Assembly: GCF_023821985.2 (NCBI RefSeq) | Contig: NZ_CP098805.1 | Location: 4,391,001-4,455,000 of the forward strand | Origin: Dyadobacter chenhuakuii | GTDB lineage: Bacteria; Bacteroidota; Bacteroidia; Cytophagales; Spirosomataceae | DNA: 64,000 nucleotides | Reading direction: 5' to 3' | In this document: piece by piece, positions 42,357 through 51,811 of the stretch | How positions within the stretch are numbered: position 1 is the stretch's first letter | Layout: every line of letters begins with the position of its first letter | Program-made: the position numbers and the translations under genes | Notes under the pieces: generated by a model | Database searches by the model: none | Told to the model about the DNA's origin: nothing | The model's input: only the letters and a program-made list of their open reading frames with translations

Positions 42357-43496
42357 TTATTTCAGGAGCTCACGGGCGATTATAAGTTTTTGGATTTCAG
42401 AGGTACCCTCATAAATTTGGGTGATTTTTGCGTCGCGCATCAGGCGCTCAACATGATATTCTTTCACATAACCATAACCGCCATGAATCTGGACCGCTTC
42501 CGTAGTCAGCCACATGGCGGTTTCAGAGGCATATAGTTTCGCCATTGCCGAGGCTTGAATGTAATCTTTGCCTTCGTCTTTGAGCCGGGCTGCTTTATAA
42601 ACAAGTAAGCGTGCTGCTTCGAGCCTGGTCGCCATTTCCGACAATTTGAATTGAATGGCCTGGTGCTCGCTGATCGGTTTGCCGAAAGTCTTTCTTTGTT
42701 TGGAATATTGAAGTGATAACTCAAACGCGCCTGCCGCAATGCCAAGTGCCTGCGCCGCAATGCCGATCCGGCCACCATTCAATGTGCTCATGGCAAACTT
42801 GAAGCCGAACCCATCTTCTCCAATTCTGTTTTCCTTAGGCACTTTCACGTCTGTAAAAAGCAACGACGTGGTGTCGGATGCCCTGATGCCCATTTTGTTT
42901 TCTTTTTTACCAACCACAAAACCTTCCAGTCCCTTCTCTACAATCAGCACATTGATTCCCTTATGTCCCTTTTCAGGATCGGTTTGCGCCATAACGAGGC
43001 AAATGTCCGAAGTGGCGCCGCTCGTGATCCAGTTTTTAGTGCCGTTCAATAAATAATAGTCGTCCATATCCACGGCGGTCGTGTGCTGGGAAGTGGCATC
43101 GGATCCCGCTTCCGGCTCCGACAAGCAGAATGCACCGATCATTTCGCCCGTGGCAAGCTTGGTGAGATATTTCGCTTTCTGTTCAGGCGATCCAAACATT
43201 TGCAGTCCCCAGCAAACCAGCGAATTGTTGACCGACATAATCACGCCTGCGGACGCATCCACCTTGGAAATTTCCTCCATAGCGATCACATAGGAAAGCG
43301 TGTCCATGCCTCCGCCGCCATATTCCGGCGAAACCATCATGCCCAGAAACCCCAGCTCGCCCATTTGCCGGAGGAGAACTTTGTCAAATTTTTGCTCATC
43401 ATCCCGCTCAATGACGCCGGGGAATAAATGATTTACAGCAAAATCGCGGGCTGCTTCCTGAACGGCGACATGCTCTTCACTGAGGTTGAAATCCAT
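42357..43496 (-). CDS. Acyl-CoA dehydrogenase
   Basis: A 379-residue flavoenzyme of the short/branched-chain type: AFCLSEPEAGSDATSQ (about 118-133), WITSGATSDICLVMAQT, the FAD-linked HGGYGY near 345 and the catalytic Glu in IYEGTSEIQKLI near the C-terminus. It oxidises an acyl-CoA to its trans-2-enoyl form. The ATG at 43496 (MDFNLSEEH) is the family start; an ATG nine codons upstream is also possible. It is divergent from the membrane genes. Confidence 0.93.
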   Translation of the reverse strand: MDFNLSEEHVAVQEAARDFAVNHLFPGVIERDDEQKFDKVLLRQMGELGFLGMMVSPEYGGGGMDTLSYVIAMEEISKVDASAGVIMSVNNSLVCWGLQMFGSPEQKAKYLTKLATGEMIGAFCLSEPEAGSDATSQHTTAVDMDDYYLLNGTKNWITSGATSDICLVMAQTDPEKGHKGINVLIVEKGLEGFVVGKKENKMGIRASDTTSLLFTDVKVPKENRIGEDGFGFKFAMSTLNGGRIGIAAQALGIAAGAFELSLQYSKQRKTFGKPISEHQAIQFKLSEMATRLEAARLLVYKAARLKDEGKDYIQASAMAKLYASETAMWLTTEAVQIHGGYGYVKEYHVERLMRDAKITQIYEGTSEIQKLIIARELLK

Positions 43497-43568
43497 TCCA
43501 AATAACTGTGCATGATATGGCATGACGTGATTATTTATGTTAAGTTTGCTCAAATTTTGCTGCAAAAA

Positions 43569-44837
43569 ATGCCTGTTCTTACCGTTTTTTATACAAAACT
43601 CCTTCTTAACCTTCTGCTCACGTTTGGAATAATCTGGACGATCAGCAAGTCGGGGCTCTTCGCTAAATGGCAAAAAGAGAACGAAAAAGTGGTTTTAGGG
43701 ATTGCTTTTGTTTTGCTTAGACTCATTCCCTGGATAGGCATTTTCCTGATCGTTAATGAAGATCCGAGAGGTGACATTCCTTTCTTTTTTTACAAAGCGG
43801 AAGCTGCAAAGGCAGGCGGCTTCGTGTATCGCGATTTCTGGTCTTACCATGCGCCGCTGTATGCTTACATTATAAGCATACCAGTCTGGATCTGGCATAA
43901 TTCCCGTGCCATTGTGCTATTTATGGTCCTTATGGAAAGCTTTATACTCTGGCTTACTTACAGCACCTATAAAAGCCGGATTAACAATGCTTTACAACTG
44001 GCTGTCATTTATTATATGCTTCCTGCCGGGTTTATGTACATTCTCGTGGATGGACAGGAAGAGGTTTGGTTTTGGGGCGCTGCATTGATTATCTGGCGCT
44101 TTACCATTAAAAAACCCGTTAATTACGAAGTCGGCATCGGGCTGCTGTATGCTTTGGCGCTACTGACGATCAAGGTAACCTTTATTTTCTTATTGCCTGC
44201 ACTTTTGCTGGTTGTCAAAAAACCAATCAAAATGCTTTTGGTAATGGCAGCGGTTGGGCTGCCGGCCGTTGGATTTCTTTACTGGCAGATCGGTGATCTG
44301 TTTTTAATGCCTATTCAGCATACGGAGCAGCTAATGACGCCTAATCTGTTTTCAATAACAAGACCATTTGTTGAGCTGTTTTATACGGTTGACGAGAAAA
44401 AATCAACCATGATCAACTGGATTGGGCTGTTGTTCACGGTTTTCGTTCCTGCATTTATGGCTTATAAAGCGCGGCATCGGCATATTAATGAAGTGCTTCC
44501 CGGCATTTTCATTGCCTGTTTTGTGTGTATGATGATTTTCCAGGCAAGTGCCATGGGTGCTTATCTGATCGCTTACCTGATGGCCGTTCTTTTTGAGATC
44601 ATTGATGTCCGGAAAACATTCCACGTCGTGGTTTTACTGGCAGTGAACTGGCTTACGGTGGTGCAGCCGTTTGTTTGGGTTTATATCAAACAGCCTGCCT
44701 ACACGTCTCTGGGCATGTTCAGCAACGTTTCCTACTTATTCGAATATTGCCTGCAAATCCTCAATGTGCTGTGCTTTTTCTGGATCCTGCGAGAAACTTA
44801 CCGCAAAGTGGTTTCTGAAAAACTGACAACTGCATGA
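43569..44837 (+). CDS. Polytopic membrane protein, GT-C glycosyltransferase-like (first of tandem pair)
   Basis: A 422-residue protein with about ten hydrophobic segments. The extracytoplasmic loop after the first or second helix has RGDIPFFFYKAEAAKAGGFV, then VYRDFWSYHAPLYAYI (about 95-110), a layout typical of GT-C enzymes that use polyprenyl-phosphate sugar donors. Specificity is unknown. ATG at 43569. The end overlaps the paralogous next gene by 4 bases, and the two share VYRDFWS. Confidence 0.65.
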   Translation: MPVLTVFYTKLLLNLLLTFGIIWTISKSGLFAKWQKENEKVVLGIAFVLLRLIPWIGIFLIVNEDPRGDIPFFFYKAEAAKAGGFVYRDFWSYHAPLYAYIISIPVWIWHNSRAIVLFMVLMESFILWLTYSTYKSRINNALQLAVIYYMLPAGFMYILVDGQEEVWFWGAALIIWRFTIKKPVNYEVGIGLLYALALLTIKVTFIFLLPALLLVVKKPIKMLLVMAAVGLPAVGFLYWQIGDLFLMPIQHTEQLMTPNLFSITRPFVELFYTVDEKKSTMINWIGLLFTVFVPAFMAYKARHRHINEVLPGIFIACFVCMMIFQASAMGAYLIAYLMAVLFEIIDVRKTFHVVVLLAVNWLTVVQPFVWVYIKQPAYTSLGMFSNVSYLFEYCLQILNVLCFFWILRETYRKVVSEKLTTA

Positions 44838-46093
44838 GCATCGTCCTGGCAAAACTAGGCATCAGCCTGATTTGTATCTTACTGGTTGGGATTGTTCTTT
44901 TCAAAAAGGATGCACTTACAAAATGGCTGGAAAATAAGTCTGTTAATGTAATGTTAGCCGCTGGCTGGGCTCTTTTCCGGCTTGCACCTTTCATATTAAT
45001 CTATCTTATTGCCGGCCTCGAACCTACTTCCGACGTCAATGGCTTTTGGGACGAAGGCAGCAAAGCATCATTAGGGCAAATCGTTTACCGCGATTTCTGG
45101 TCGCCCTACTCGCCTCTTTATCCCTACTTTTTGGGCGCATTCCTGAAAATCTGGTATCATCCCAAAATGATCGTGTTAACCATGGCGATCATGGATGGCG
45201 TTGCGTTGTGGGCTTCTTACCATTTTTTCCGTCCGTTTCAATCGCGCGGCATTTTCCTTTTCAAATCGCTGCTTTATTATCTTTTACCGGGCGGGCTGGT
45301 GCTTTGCATTATCGGTGCTCAGGAAGATGTTTGGATGTGGCTGTTTGTGATCCTGGCTTATCTCGTGCGCGAGCGGACATTGCGGGTTGAATGGTATGCA
45401 TTGGTCTTAGCATTGGGATTGCTGATGACGAAGGCCATTTTTGTGCTCATTCTGGTGCCGTTGTTTATTTTGGAAAAACATAAATTAAGGCTGGTTATTC
45501 CTATGGCCATTGTGGGCGTGATTTCGCTTGCTATTCTTTATCCGCTGGTGGGCTGGGAGTTTACCCAACCGCTGGACGAAGCCAAAACCTTGCGGGCGCC
45601 AAACATTCCGGCCATCATTAACCCCTGGTTTTTCAATCACATTGGTGTCGGCGAGAAGTTCTGGAACTGGATCGGGCTTGTGATTTCGGTTGGATTGGCT
45701 TGTCTGGCAGCATTAAGGCTTCAAAAAGCTGATTTTCGGGTCATGTTATCCCGCGTCTGGATTGTGCTTTATGCAACCATGATGATCGTCCAGCAAAGCG
45801 CTTACAGCAACTACATTTTCCTGTTTCTGATCCCGCTGGTTTTTTATGTAATTGATTGGAAAAGCCCGATGCAGGTTACATTATTGCTCATTTTCAATGT
45901 GCTGTGCGTGGTGCATCCTTCGTATTGGTGGCGGCTTGGTATGCCTTGCTATATGACGCCGTTTGATACATTTGCGTCGTTGGAACTGTTTGTCGATTAC
46001 GCTATGCAGGTTTGCATTGTGTTGCTGACAGGTTATTTTATATGGCTAGCATTCCCCAAGAGAGAGGCGGCATTGTATCATTCAAAATCATAA
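44834..46093 (+). CDS. Polytopic membrane protein, GT-C glycosyltransferase-like (second of tandem pair)
   Basis: A 419-residue protein parallel to the preceding one in length, helix pattern and motifs: TSDVNGFWDEGSKASLGQIV, then VYRDFWSPYSPLYPYFLGAF, and a helix pair QEDVWMW opposite QEEVWFW. This is a tandem duplication with moderate divergence. The Asp in the loop after helix 2 could be the catalytic acid of a GT-C enzyme; this is inference. It starts at ATG 44834 inside the previous stop. Confidence 0.65.
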   Translation: MSIVLAKLGISLICILLVGIVLFKKDALTKWLENKSVNVMLAAGWALFRLAPFILIYLIAGLEPTSDVNGFWDEGSKASLGQIVYRDFWSPYSPLYPYFLGAFLKIWYHPKMIVLTMAIMDGVALWASYHFFRPFQSRGIFLFKSLLYYLLPGGLVLCIIGAQEDVWMWLFVILAYLVRERTLRVEWYALVLALGLLMTKAIFVLILVPLFILEKHKLRLVIPMAIVGVISLAILYPLVGWEFTQPLDEAKTLRAPNIPAIINPWFFNHIGVGEKFWNWIGLVISVGLACLAALRLQKADFRVMLSRVWIVLYATMMIVQQSAYSNYIFLFLIPLVFYVIDWKSPMQVTLLLIFNVLCVVHPSYWWRLGMPCYMTPFDTFASLELFVDYAMQVCIVLLTGYFIWLAFPKREAALYHSKS

Positions 46094-46110
46094 GCTTCTT
46101 ATACATTACA

Positions 46111-46141
46111 AAAAAGCCTTCACTATGAACGAAGGCTTTTT
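46111..46141. terminator. Bidirectional terminator between the membrane-protein pair and serS
   Basis: AAAAAGCCTTC (46111-46121) pairs with GAAGGCTTTTT (46131-46141) around a nine-base loop. T runs on both strands allow termination of both convergent units. Confidence 0.85.
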
Positions 46142-46162
46142 GCATTGGAAAGAATAGTAATG

Positions 46163-47455
46163 CTATTCTATCGTATCAAAACCGCAATAGGGTACCAGCG
46201 CGGCGGGGATTTTAACTGTTCCGTCGGCTTGCTGATTGTTTTCCAGCAATGCGGCTACAATGCGCGGCAATGCGAGTGCAGAGCCGTTTAATGTGTGCAG
46301 CAGCTGCGTTTTCTTGTCGGCAGTTTTATATCTCAATTTCAACCGGTTGGCCTGGTAAGTTTCGAAATTGGAAACAGAACTGCATTCCAGCCAGCGCTCC
46401 TGCCCGGCGGACCAGACTTCAAAGTCGTACGTAAGAGCCGATGTAAAGCCCATATCCCCTCCGCAAAGCCGCAGAATGCGGTAAGGCAATTCCAGCTTGG
46501 TCAAAAGACCTTTCACATGCTCCACCATTTCATCCAGTGCTTTATAAGAGTCTTCTGGCTTATTAATCTGCACAATTTCGACTTTATCAAACTGGTGCAA
46601 ACGGTTCAAGCCCCGCACGTGTGCGCCCCAACTGCCCGCTTCCCTGCGGAAACAGGGTGTATAAGCAACATTCTTCACCGGAAGCTCGTTTTCCGCAACG
46701 ATCACGTCGCGATACAGGTTGGTAACCGGCACTTCTGCTGTTGGAATCAGGTAAAGGTCGTCCTGCGCATCGTGATACATCTGGCCTTCCTTATCCGGCA
46801 ACTGGCCCGTAGCAAAACCCGAATCTGCATTGACTACAATTGGCGGCTGCACTTCTGTGTAACCCGCCTTTCCGGCTTCGTCCAGGAAAAAAGCGATCAT
46901 TGCTCTTTGGAGCCTGGCTGCTTTTCCTTTATAAACTGGAAATCCGGCACCTGAAATTTTGTTTCCTAATTTAAAATCAATAATCGGCGCCTGGTTTTTT
47001 CCAAGCTTTTCAATCAGCTCCCAATGGGGCAATGCGCCTTGTGGCAAAACGGGCTTTTCACCTGCTTCAAGCACATTCACATTGTCTTCGGCCGTTCTTC
47101 CTTCCGGCACGCTCTCATGCGGCAAATTAGGCAGCTTAACGAGCTCTTGAAGCAACCTGGCCTCAACTTCCTTATGCGATTCGTCCAATGACCTGGAACG
47201 CTCTTTCAATACTGCAGTTTCAGCTTTTGCAGCTTCCGCTTCGGCTGTTGCTCCGGCTTTCATGAGTCCACCGATTTCCTTGGCTTTTGCATTGGACTGG
47301 GCCAATGTCTCGTCCAGGTCCTGCTGTAGACCTCTGCGCTTTTTATCCAATTCTATAATCAGGTCCACAGCTTCTGCTGCGTCTTTGAAATGCTTTTTTG
47401 TTAATCCGGCGATTGTGAAGTCACGGTTTTCGCGGATGAAATTCGTTTGTAACAT
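46163..47455 (-). CDS. serS: Seryl-tRNA synthetase
   Basis: A 430-residue class II synthetase with an N-terminal coiled-coil arm (about 25-105) that binds tRNA-Ser, then motif 2 (CFRREAGSWGAHVRGLNRLHQ, residues about 271-291, seen in parts as RREAG and GLNRLHQF) and motif 3 (ALPRIVAALLENNQ). It charges tRNA-Ser. The start at 47455 follows the lysC stop by one base, so the two are likely cotranscribed. Confidence 0.97.
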   Translation of the reverse strand: MLQTNFIRENRDFTIAGLTKKHFKDAAEAVDLIIELDKKRRGLQQDLDETLAQSNAKAKEIGGLMKAGATAEAEAAKAETAVLKERSRSLDESHKEVEARLLQELVKLPNLPHESVPEGRTAEDNVNVLEAGEKPVLPQGALPHWELIEKLGKNQAPIIDFKLGNKISGAGFPVYKGKAARLQRAMIAFFLDEAGKAGYTEVQPPIVVNADSGFATGQLPDKEGQMYHDAQDDLYLIPTAEVPVTNLYRDVIVAENELPVKNVAYTPCFRREAGSWGAHVRGLNRLHQFDKVEIVQINKPEDSYKALDEMVEHVKGLLTKLELPYRILRLCGGDMGFTSALTYDFEVWSAGQERWLECSSVSNFETYQANRLKLRYKTADKKTQLLHTLNGSALALPRIVAALLENNQQADGTVKIPAALVPYCGFDTIE

Positions 47456-47456
47456 A

Positions 47457-48815
47457 TCAGGGTGCTGTAAAAATGTCCTTCATTGCATCTTCGTAGTAAA
47501 ACAGTCGCTCATTAAGCACATTCAATGCTTCTGCCTTGTATTTGGAATGGATGAGCAGCGATAAGTTATGTTCTGATGCACCATACGAAATCATTCGTAT
47601 AGGAATGTTTTTCATCGCATCCAGCACTTTTAAAGCAATTCCTTCCTTGTCTGCACTGAAATTTCCTACAATACAAATGATATTCTGATCGCGATCATGT
47701 TCCTCCAAATCAGCAAATTCGCGAAGCTCCGCAGTGATCTGTTCCAGGTTTTCAGAATTGTCGATCGTCACTGAAACCGAGACTTCGGAAGTGGTGATCA
47801 TGTCGACAGGTGTTTTGTATTTTTCAAAAATTTCAAACACCCTACGAAGGAAGCCGTAGGCATTCAGCATACGGGTCGAATGAATGTAAATCGCGGTAAT
47901 GTTATCTTTTGCCGCAATTGCCTTAATGTCGCGGTCCGAAGTCTGGTTTGCGATCAATGTGCCGGGCGCTTCGGGCTGCATGGTGTTTTTCAACCTAACC
48001 GGAACACCACGAAGCTTCGCTGGCGTGATCGTGCTTGGGTGCAAAATCTTCGCTCCGAAATAAGCCAGTTCTGCCGCTTCTTCAAATGTCAGCTCGCGAA
48101 TCGGGAAAGTTCTTTTTACAATGCGCGGATCATTATTATGCATTCCGTCAATGTCGGTCCAGATCTGGATTTCATCGGCACGGATCGCGCCACCAATAAG
48201 AGAAGCTGTGTAATCGGAGCCTCCCCTTTTCAGGTTATCCACTTCTTCTCGCGGGTTCCGGCAAATGAAACCCTGGGTAATGATGGTCTGCTTGTCTGTA
48301 TATTGATTTAAAATCGTTACCAACTTATCTTCAATAGTTGCCAGTTCCGGCTCGCCGTCTGCATCGATGCGCATAAAATCAAGCGCAGGCAGCAATACTG
48401 AGTTTTCTCCTTTTTCTTCCAAATAAGCCTGGAACATTTTGGTGCTCAGGATTTCGCCTTCTGCAACCAGTTCCTTTTCCTGCTTAATGGTGAAAGGCTT
48501 GATGCCGATGAGCGACTTGATAAAGCCGAATTCCGTCTCCACAATGTTCGTTCCCTCTTCCAAACCCTGCTCTGTGGCGTACAACTCTTTGATAAAAAGC
48601 TGGTAATGTGCTTTCAAATCATCCATAAGTGAGTTTGCCTTGGCATCATCATAAGCTTTTGCAGCCTCACCGATGGCGATAAGCGCATTGGTAGAACCCG
48701 ATAATGCGGACAAAACAACGATTTTACGATTTGGATCGCTGTTAAGAAGTTCGCGGATTGAATGCATGCGTTCCGGCTTTCCTACCGAAGTCCCGCCAAA
48801 TTTCCAGACTTGCAT
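47457..48815 (-). CDS. lysC: Aspartate kinase (monofunctional)
   Basis: A 452-residue kinase: MQVWKFGGTSVGKPERM at the start, TQGFICRNPREEVDNLKRGG and SDYTASLIGGAIRADEI in the catalytic part, and a C-terminal pair of ACT domains (about 300-450) for feedback control. It makes aspartyl phosphate for lysine, threonine, methionine and diaminopimelate synthesis. No homoserine dehydrogenase part is present. ATG start at 48815; serS follows directly. Confidence 0.95.
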   Translation of the reverse strand: MQVWKFGGTSVGKPERMHSIRELLNSDPNRKIVVLSALSGSTNALIAIGEAAKAYDDAKANSLMDDLKAHYQLFIKELYATEQGLEEGTNIVETEFGFIKSLIGIKPFTIKQEKELVAEGEILSTKMFQAYLEEKGENSVLLPALDFMRIDADGEPELATIEDKLVTILNQYTDKQTIITQGFICRNPREEVDNLKRGGSDYTASLIGGAIRADEIQIWTDIDGMHNNDPRIVKRTFPIRELTFEEAAELAYFGAKILHPSTITPAKLRGVPVRLKNTMQPEAPGTLIANQTSDRDIKAIAAKDNITAIYIHSTRMLNAYGFLRRVFEIFEKYKTPVDMITTSEVSVSVTIDNSENLEQITAELREFADLEEHDRDQNIICIVGNFSADKEGIALKVLDAMKNIPIRMISYGASEHNLSLLIHSKYKAEALNVLNERLFYYEDAMKDIFTAP

Positions 48816-48883
48816 ATTTAATGATTGAATGAGAGAATGAGTGAATGATTTAAAAACTTAATGATCTAACGATCTATAATCCC

Positions 48884-49390
48884 TTAGTAAGCGCCCGCCG
48901 TGGCGATCTGATTGTATAAGCCCAGCATTTTAATCGCTGTGATTGCGGCTTCGTCGCCTTTGTTTCCGTGGACGCCGCCTGCGCGGTCCAGGGCTTGTTC
49001 CATATTATTGGGCGTCAGGACTCCGAAGATAATGGGCTTGCCTGATTTCAGACTTACATTGGTAATTCCTTGTGCCACAGCGTGATTAATATAATCGTTG
49101 TGCTTGGTTTCACCCTGGATCACTACGCCTAATGCGATCACTGCGTCAATGTCCCTGCGTTCTGCGAACCATTGTGCACCTAATGTGAGTTCAAAACTGC
49201 CCGGCACATTGCCTCTTTCAATGTTCTCCGGAGAAGCTCCGTTATTGATCAATGTTTGGTAAGCTCCTTCAAAAAGCTTCTCGGTCACCTCGGTATTCCA
49301 TTCGGCAACGAGAATTCCAAACTTTTTTGAGCTAATGTCAGGCAGGCCTTCCGTTTTGAAAACACTTAAATTCTTATCAGCACTCGACAT
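48884..49390 (-). CDS. ribH: 6,7-dimethyl-8-ribityllumazine synthase
   Basis: A 168-residue enzyme: FGILVAEWNTEVTEKLFEGA, VPGSFELTLGAQWFAE, DAVIALGVVIQGETKHNDYI and a C-terminal GNKGDEAAITAI, all conserved in RibH. It forms the penultimate riboflavin intermediate and assembles into pentamers or shells. ATG start; the upstream gene is separated by a strong terminator, so ribH has its own promoter. Confidence 0.97.
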   Translation of the reverse strand: MSSADKNLSVFKTEGLPDISSKKFGILVAEWNTEVTEKLFEGAYQTLINNGASPENIERGNVPGSFELTLGAQWFAERRDIDAVIALGVVIQGETKHNDYINHAVAQGITNVSLKSGKPIIFGVLTPNNMEQALDRAGGVHGNKGDEAAITAIKMLGLYNQIATAGAY

Positions 49391-49435
49391 AATGAATCAG
49401 CAGATTATTGGATGTAAATGATTGATTGGGCAAAT

Positions 49436-49473
49436 AAAAAAAGGATAAAACCTTTGTCGGCTTTATCCTTTTC
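49436..49473 (-). terminator. Terminator after the TPR membrane-protein gene
   Basis: AAAGGATAAA pairs with TTTATCCTTT, with A and T runs at the outer ends. It ends the leftward unit of the TPR protein just before ribH. Confidence 0.8.
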
Positions 49474-49494
49474 AGAAACAGTAATGGTTAACCA

Positions 49495-50196
49495 TTATTT
49501 GCCGACCTGTCCCTCTAATACTCCCATGTATTTCTTCGCGTTTACCACTTCCGAGGAAAGAGGAAACTCGTCGATAACACGTTTATATGTGGACACCGCG
49601 TCAGCAGGCTGGTTGGCTTTTTCTTGTGCGATAGCTAATTTCATTAAATAAACCGGCGTGAAATATTCGTTTTTCTCATAGTCGGCAGCCTTTTTGTAAA
49701 AAGAAATAGCCTCAGCAGGTTGATTTTTTTCAAGATATGCGTCGCCGATCAATGATTGTGCACGCGCGTGGACCAAAAGATCAGATGAGCTGAATGATTG
49801 AAGATGCTTGATCGCATCATCATATTTTCCTTGCTTTAATAATGCAACTCCGGCATAGAAATTCGCCAGGTTACTAGCGTCAGTTCCTTTATAAGAATCA
49901 GCGATAGACAAAAGTCCTTCATTGCCACCGCTTCCGTTTAATGCTTTTTGTAATGAGTCAGCTTCAAAATCGTAAACGACATTTGCAAGTGCATCCTGGG
50001 CCGTGCCTTCCTGACCATCGATGTAAAAACGATATCCGGCAAAAGCGACAACTGCTAGCACAACTGCCCCTGCTATCCCTAAAACTATCTTGCGATTTTT
50101 AATAAAAAAAACCTCCGCCTTATTGATCTGGCCAGCTAATGCTTCCGGAGTTTCAATAATTTCAAGCCCGGATTCGTCCGTGTTTTTCTTGCTCAT
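49495..50196 (-). CDS. Membrane-anchored TPR protein
   Basis: A 233-residue protein with one N-terminal membrane helix at about 37-56 (GIAGAVVLAVVAFAGYRF region) and tetratricopeptide repeats in the periplasmic part (FYAGVALLKQGKYDDAIKHL, ARAQSLIGDAYLEKNQPAEA, and a third near the end). The layout resembles YfgM-type or lipoprotein-assembly TPR helpers. Specific partners are unknown. The ATG at 50196 is preferred over an upstream frame that begins with hydrophobic junk. Confidence 0.8.
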   Translation of the reverse strand: MSKKNTDESGLEIIETPEALAGQINKAEVFFIKNRKIVLGIAGAVVLAVVAFAGYRFYIDGQEGTAQDALANVVYDFEADSLQKALNGSGGNEGLLSIADSYKGTDASNLANFYAGVALLKQGKYDDAIKHLQSFSSSDLLVHARAQSLIGDAYLEKNQPAEAISFYKKAADYEKNEYFTPVYLMKLAIAQEKANQPADAVSTYKRVIDEFPLSSEVVNAKKYMGVLEGQVGK

Positions 50197-50329
50197 ATCA
50201 ATTAATTCGATTTTGGAGTGCAAAGTTATGAAAACTAAACGAAATTTTATTGCTAAAAAACATCGGAATAAACAAAAAAAACAGCACATCGGATAACCGA
50301 TGCGCTGTCGCTATTTGAAAAGCTAAATA

Positions 50330-51634
50330 TCAGATATACAAAGGAAATTGTTTCATCCAGTTATTGATCTCACCTTTCACAGCAGCGATCTTAGCATCCT
50401 GATCGTGATTAACCAGCACAGTATCAATGAAATCCACAATGCGTTCCATATCAGTTTCGACCATTCCGCGCGTAGTTACCGCAGCAGTTCCAACACGGAT
50501 ACCTGATGTGATCATCGGTGATTTATCGTCAAAAGGCACCATGTTCTTATTAATGGTAATGTCTGCCTTGATCAATGTATTTTCTGCCAGTTTACCTGTT
50601 AAGCCTGGGTTCTGACCATTTTTCGTCCGAAGGTCGATCAGCATCAAATGGTTATCTGTTCCGCCGGAGATAATGCCGTAACCTTTATCTACAAATGCTT
50701 TGGCCATTGCCTGAGCATTCTTTTTCACCTGAACTGCGTAGTTATAGTAACCTTCGCTCAATGCTTCCCCGAATGCAATCGCCTTAGCAGCAATGATATG
50801 CTCCAAAGGTCCACCCTGTGTTCCAGGAAATACACCGGAATCCAAAAGCGAAGACATTGTGCGCAGCTGGCCTTTTGGCGTTTTGATACCAAATGGGTTT
50901 TCAAAATCATTACGCATCATGATCACACCACCGCGAGGGCCGCGAAGTGTTTTGTGCGTTGTGGTTGTTACAATGTGGCAATGATCAAACGGATCATTCA
51001 ATAAACCTTTGGCGATCAAGCCGGCAGGGTGAGCAATATCCGCCATCAATAATGCACCAATCTGATCTGCGATTGAGCGCAAACGTGCGTAATCCCAGTC
51101 GCGGCTATATGCGGAAGCTCCGCAGATCAAAAGTTTTGGACGCTCTCTTACAGCCGTTTCCTCTACTTTATCCCAATCTATTAATCCTGTTTCGGCTTCT
51201 ACACCGTAAAATATAGGCTGAAAATATTTACCTGAAATGTTAACCGGCGAGCCGTGCGTTAAGTGACCACCATGCGAAAGGTTAAAACCCATGATTTTAT
51301 CGCCGGGATTCAGGCATGCAAGAAACACAGCTGTATTCGCCTGTGCGCCTGAATGCGGCTGAACGTTTGCCCAGGTTGCTCCAAAAAGCTCCTTCAAACG
51401 GTCAATTGCAATTTGTTCTATCTCATCAACAACCTCACAGCCACCATAGTAACGCTTACCTGGCAATCCTTCTGCATATTTGTTTGTCAACACGCTTCCA
51501 GCTGCTTCCATAACCTGCCTGGACGTGAAGTTCTCAGAGGCGATGAGCTCGATGCCAGATTCCTGACGATGTTTTTCTCTATTAATAAGATCAAAAATGG
51601 TGGTGTCACGTTCAACGCTTGTGAGTGTAGACAT
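50330..51634 (-). CDS. glyA: Serine hydroxymethyltransferase
   Basis: A 434-residue PLP enzyme: [58 protein letters not shown] and the PLP lysine in [13 protein letters not shown] (about 229-241). It interconverts serine and glycine with tetrahydrofolate. The ATG at 51634 (STLTSVERD) gives the usual N-terminus; a TTG 16 codons upstream is less likely. The gene lies divergent from the nagB fusion gene. Confidence 0.97.
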   Translation of the reverse strand: MSTLTSVERDTTIFDLINREKHRQESGIELIASENFTSRQVMEAAGSVLTNKYAEGLPGKRYYGGCEVVDEIEQIAIDRLKELFGATWANVQPHSGAQANTAVFLACLNPGDKIMGFNLSHGGHLTHGSPVNISGKYFQPIFYGVEAETGLIDWDKVEETAVRERPKLLICGASAYSRDWDYARLRSIADQIGALLMADIAHPAGLIAKGLLNDPFDHCHIVTTTTHKTLRGPRGGVIMMRNDFENPFGIKTPKGQLRTMSSLLDSGVFPGTQGGPLEHIIAAKAIAFGEALSEGYYNYAVQVKKNAQAMAKAFVDKGYGIISGGTDNHLMLIDLRTKNGQNPGLTGKLAENTLIKADITINKNMVPFDDKSPMITSGIRVGTAAVTTRGMVETDMERIVDFIDTVLVNHDQDAKIAAVKGEINNWMKQFPLYI

Positions 51635-51746
51635 GGGTTGTATTGGGAAAATGGTGTGATGATTTCGTAGATTTGGGTGCAAAAATAAGAATATTTCTGG
51701 ATGCGTTTATTTTTTAAATTATTTTAATAATATTCGTTTTGAGTTG

Positions 51747-51754
51747 TATTTTTG
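51747..51754 (+). promoter_or_regulatory. Bacteroidota-type -7 box (TATTTTTG) of the nagB fusion gene
   Basis: TATTTTTG fits the TAnnTTTG consensus and lies 58 bases before the gene start, in the divergent gap between glyA and the nagB fusion. No clear -33 element is seen. Confidence 0.5.
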
Positions 51755-51811
51755 CTCTCCATTTCCTACCCTGTCTATTCATAAACTCTTATAAATAAAT
51801 TCAAGCATAAT

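Noticed and set aside
46295..46954. Rightward frame of 219 codons opposite serS
   Set aside because: Antisense shadow; serS is unambiguous.
48816..48883. Repetitive GAATGA motifs between ribH and lysC
   Set aside because: Short, irregular and AT-rich; no dyad or known site.
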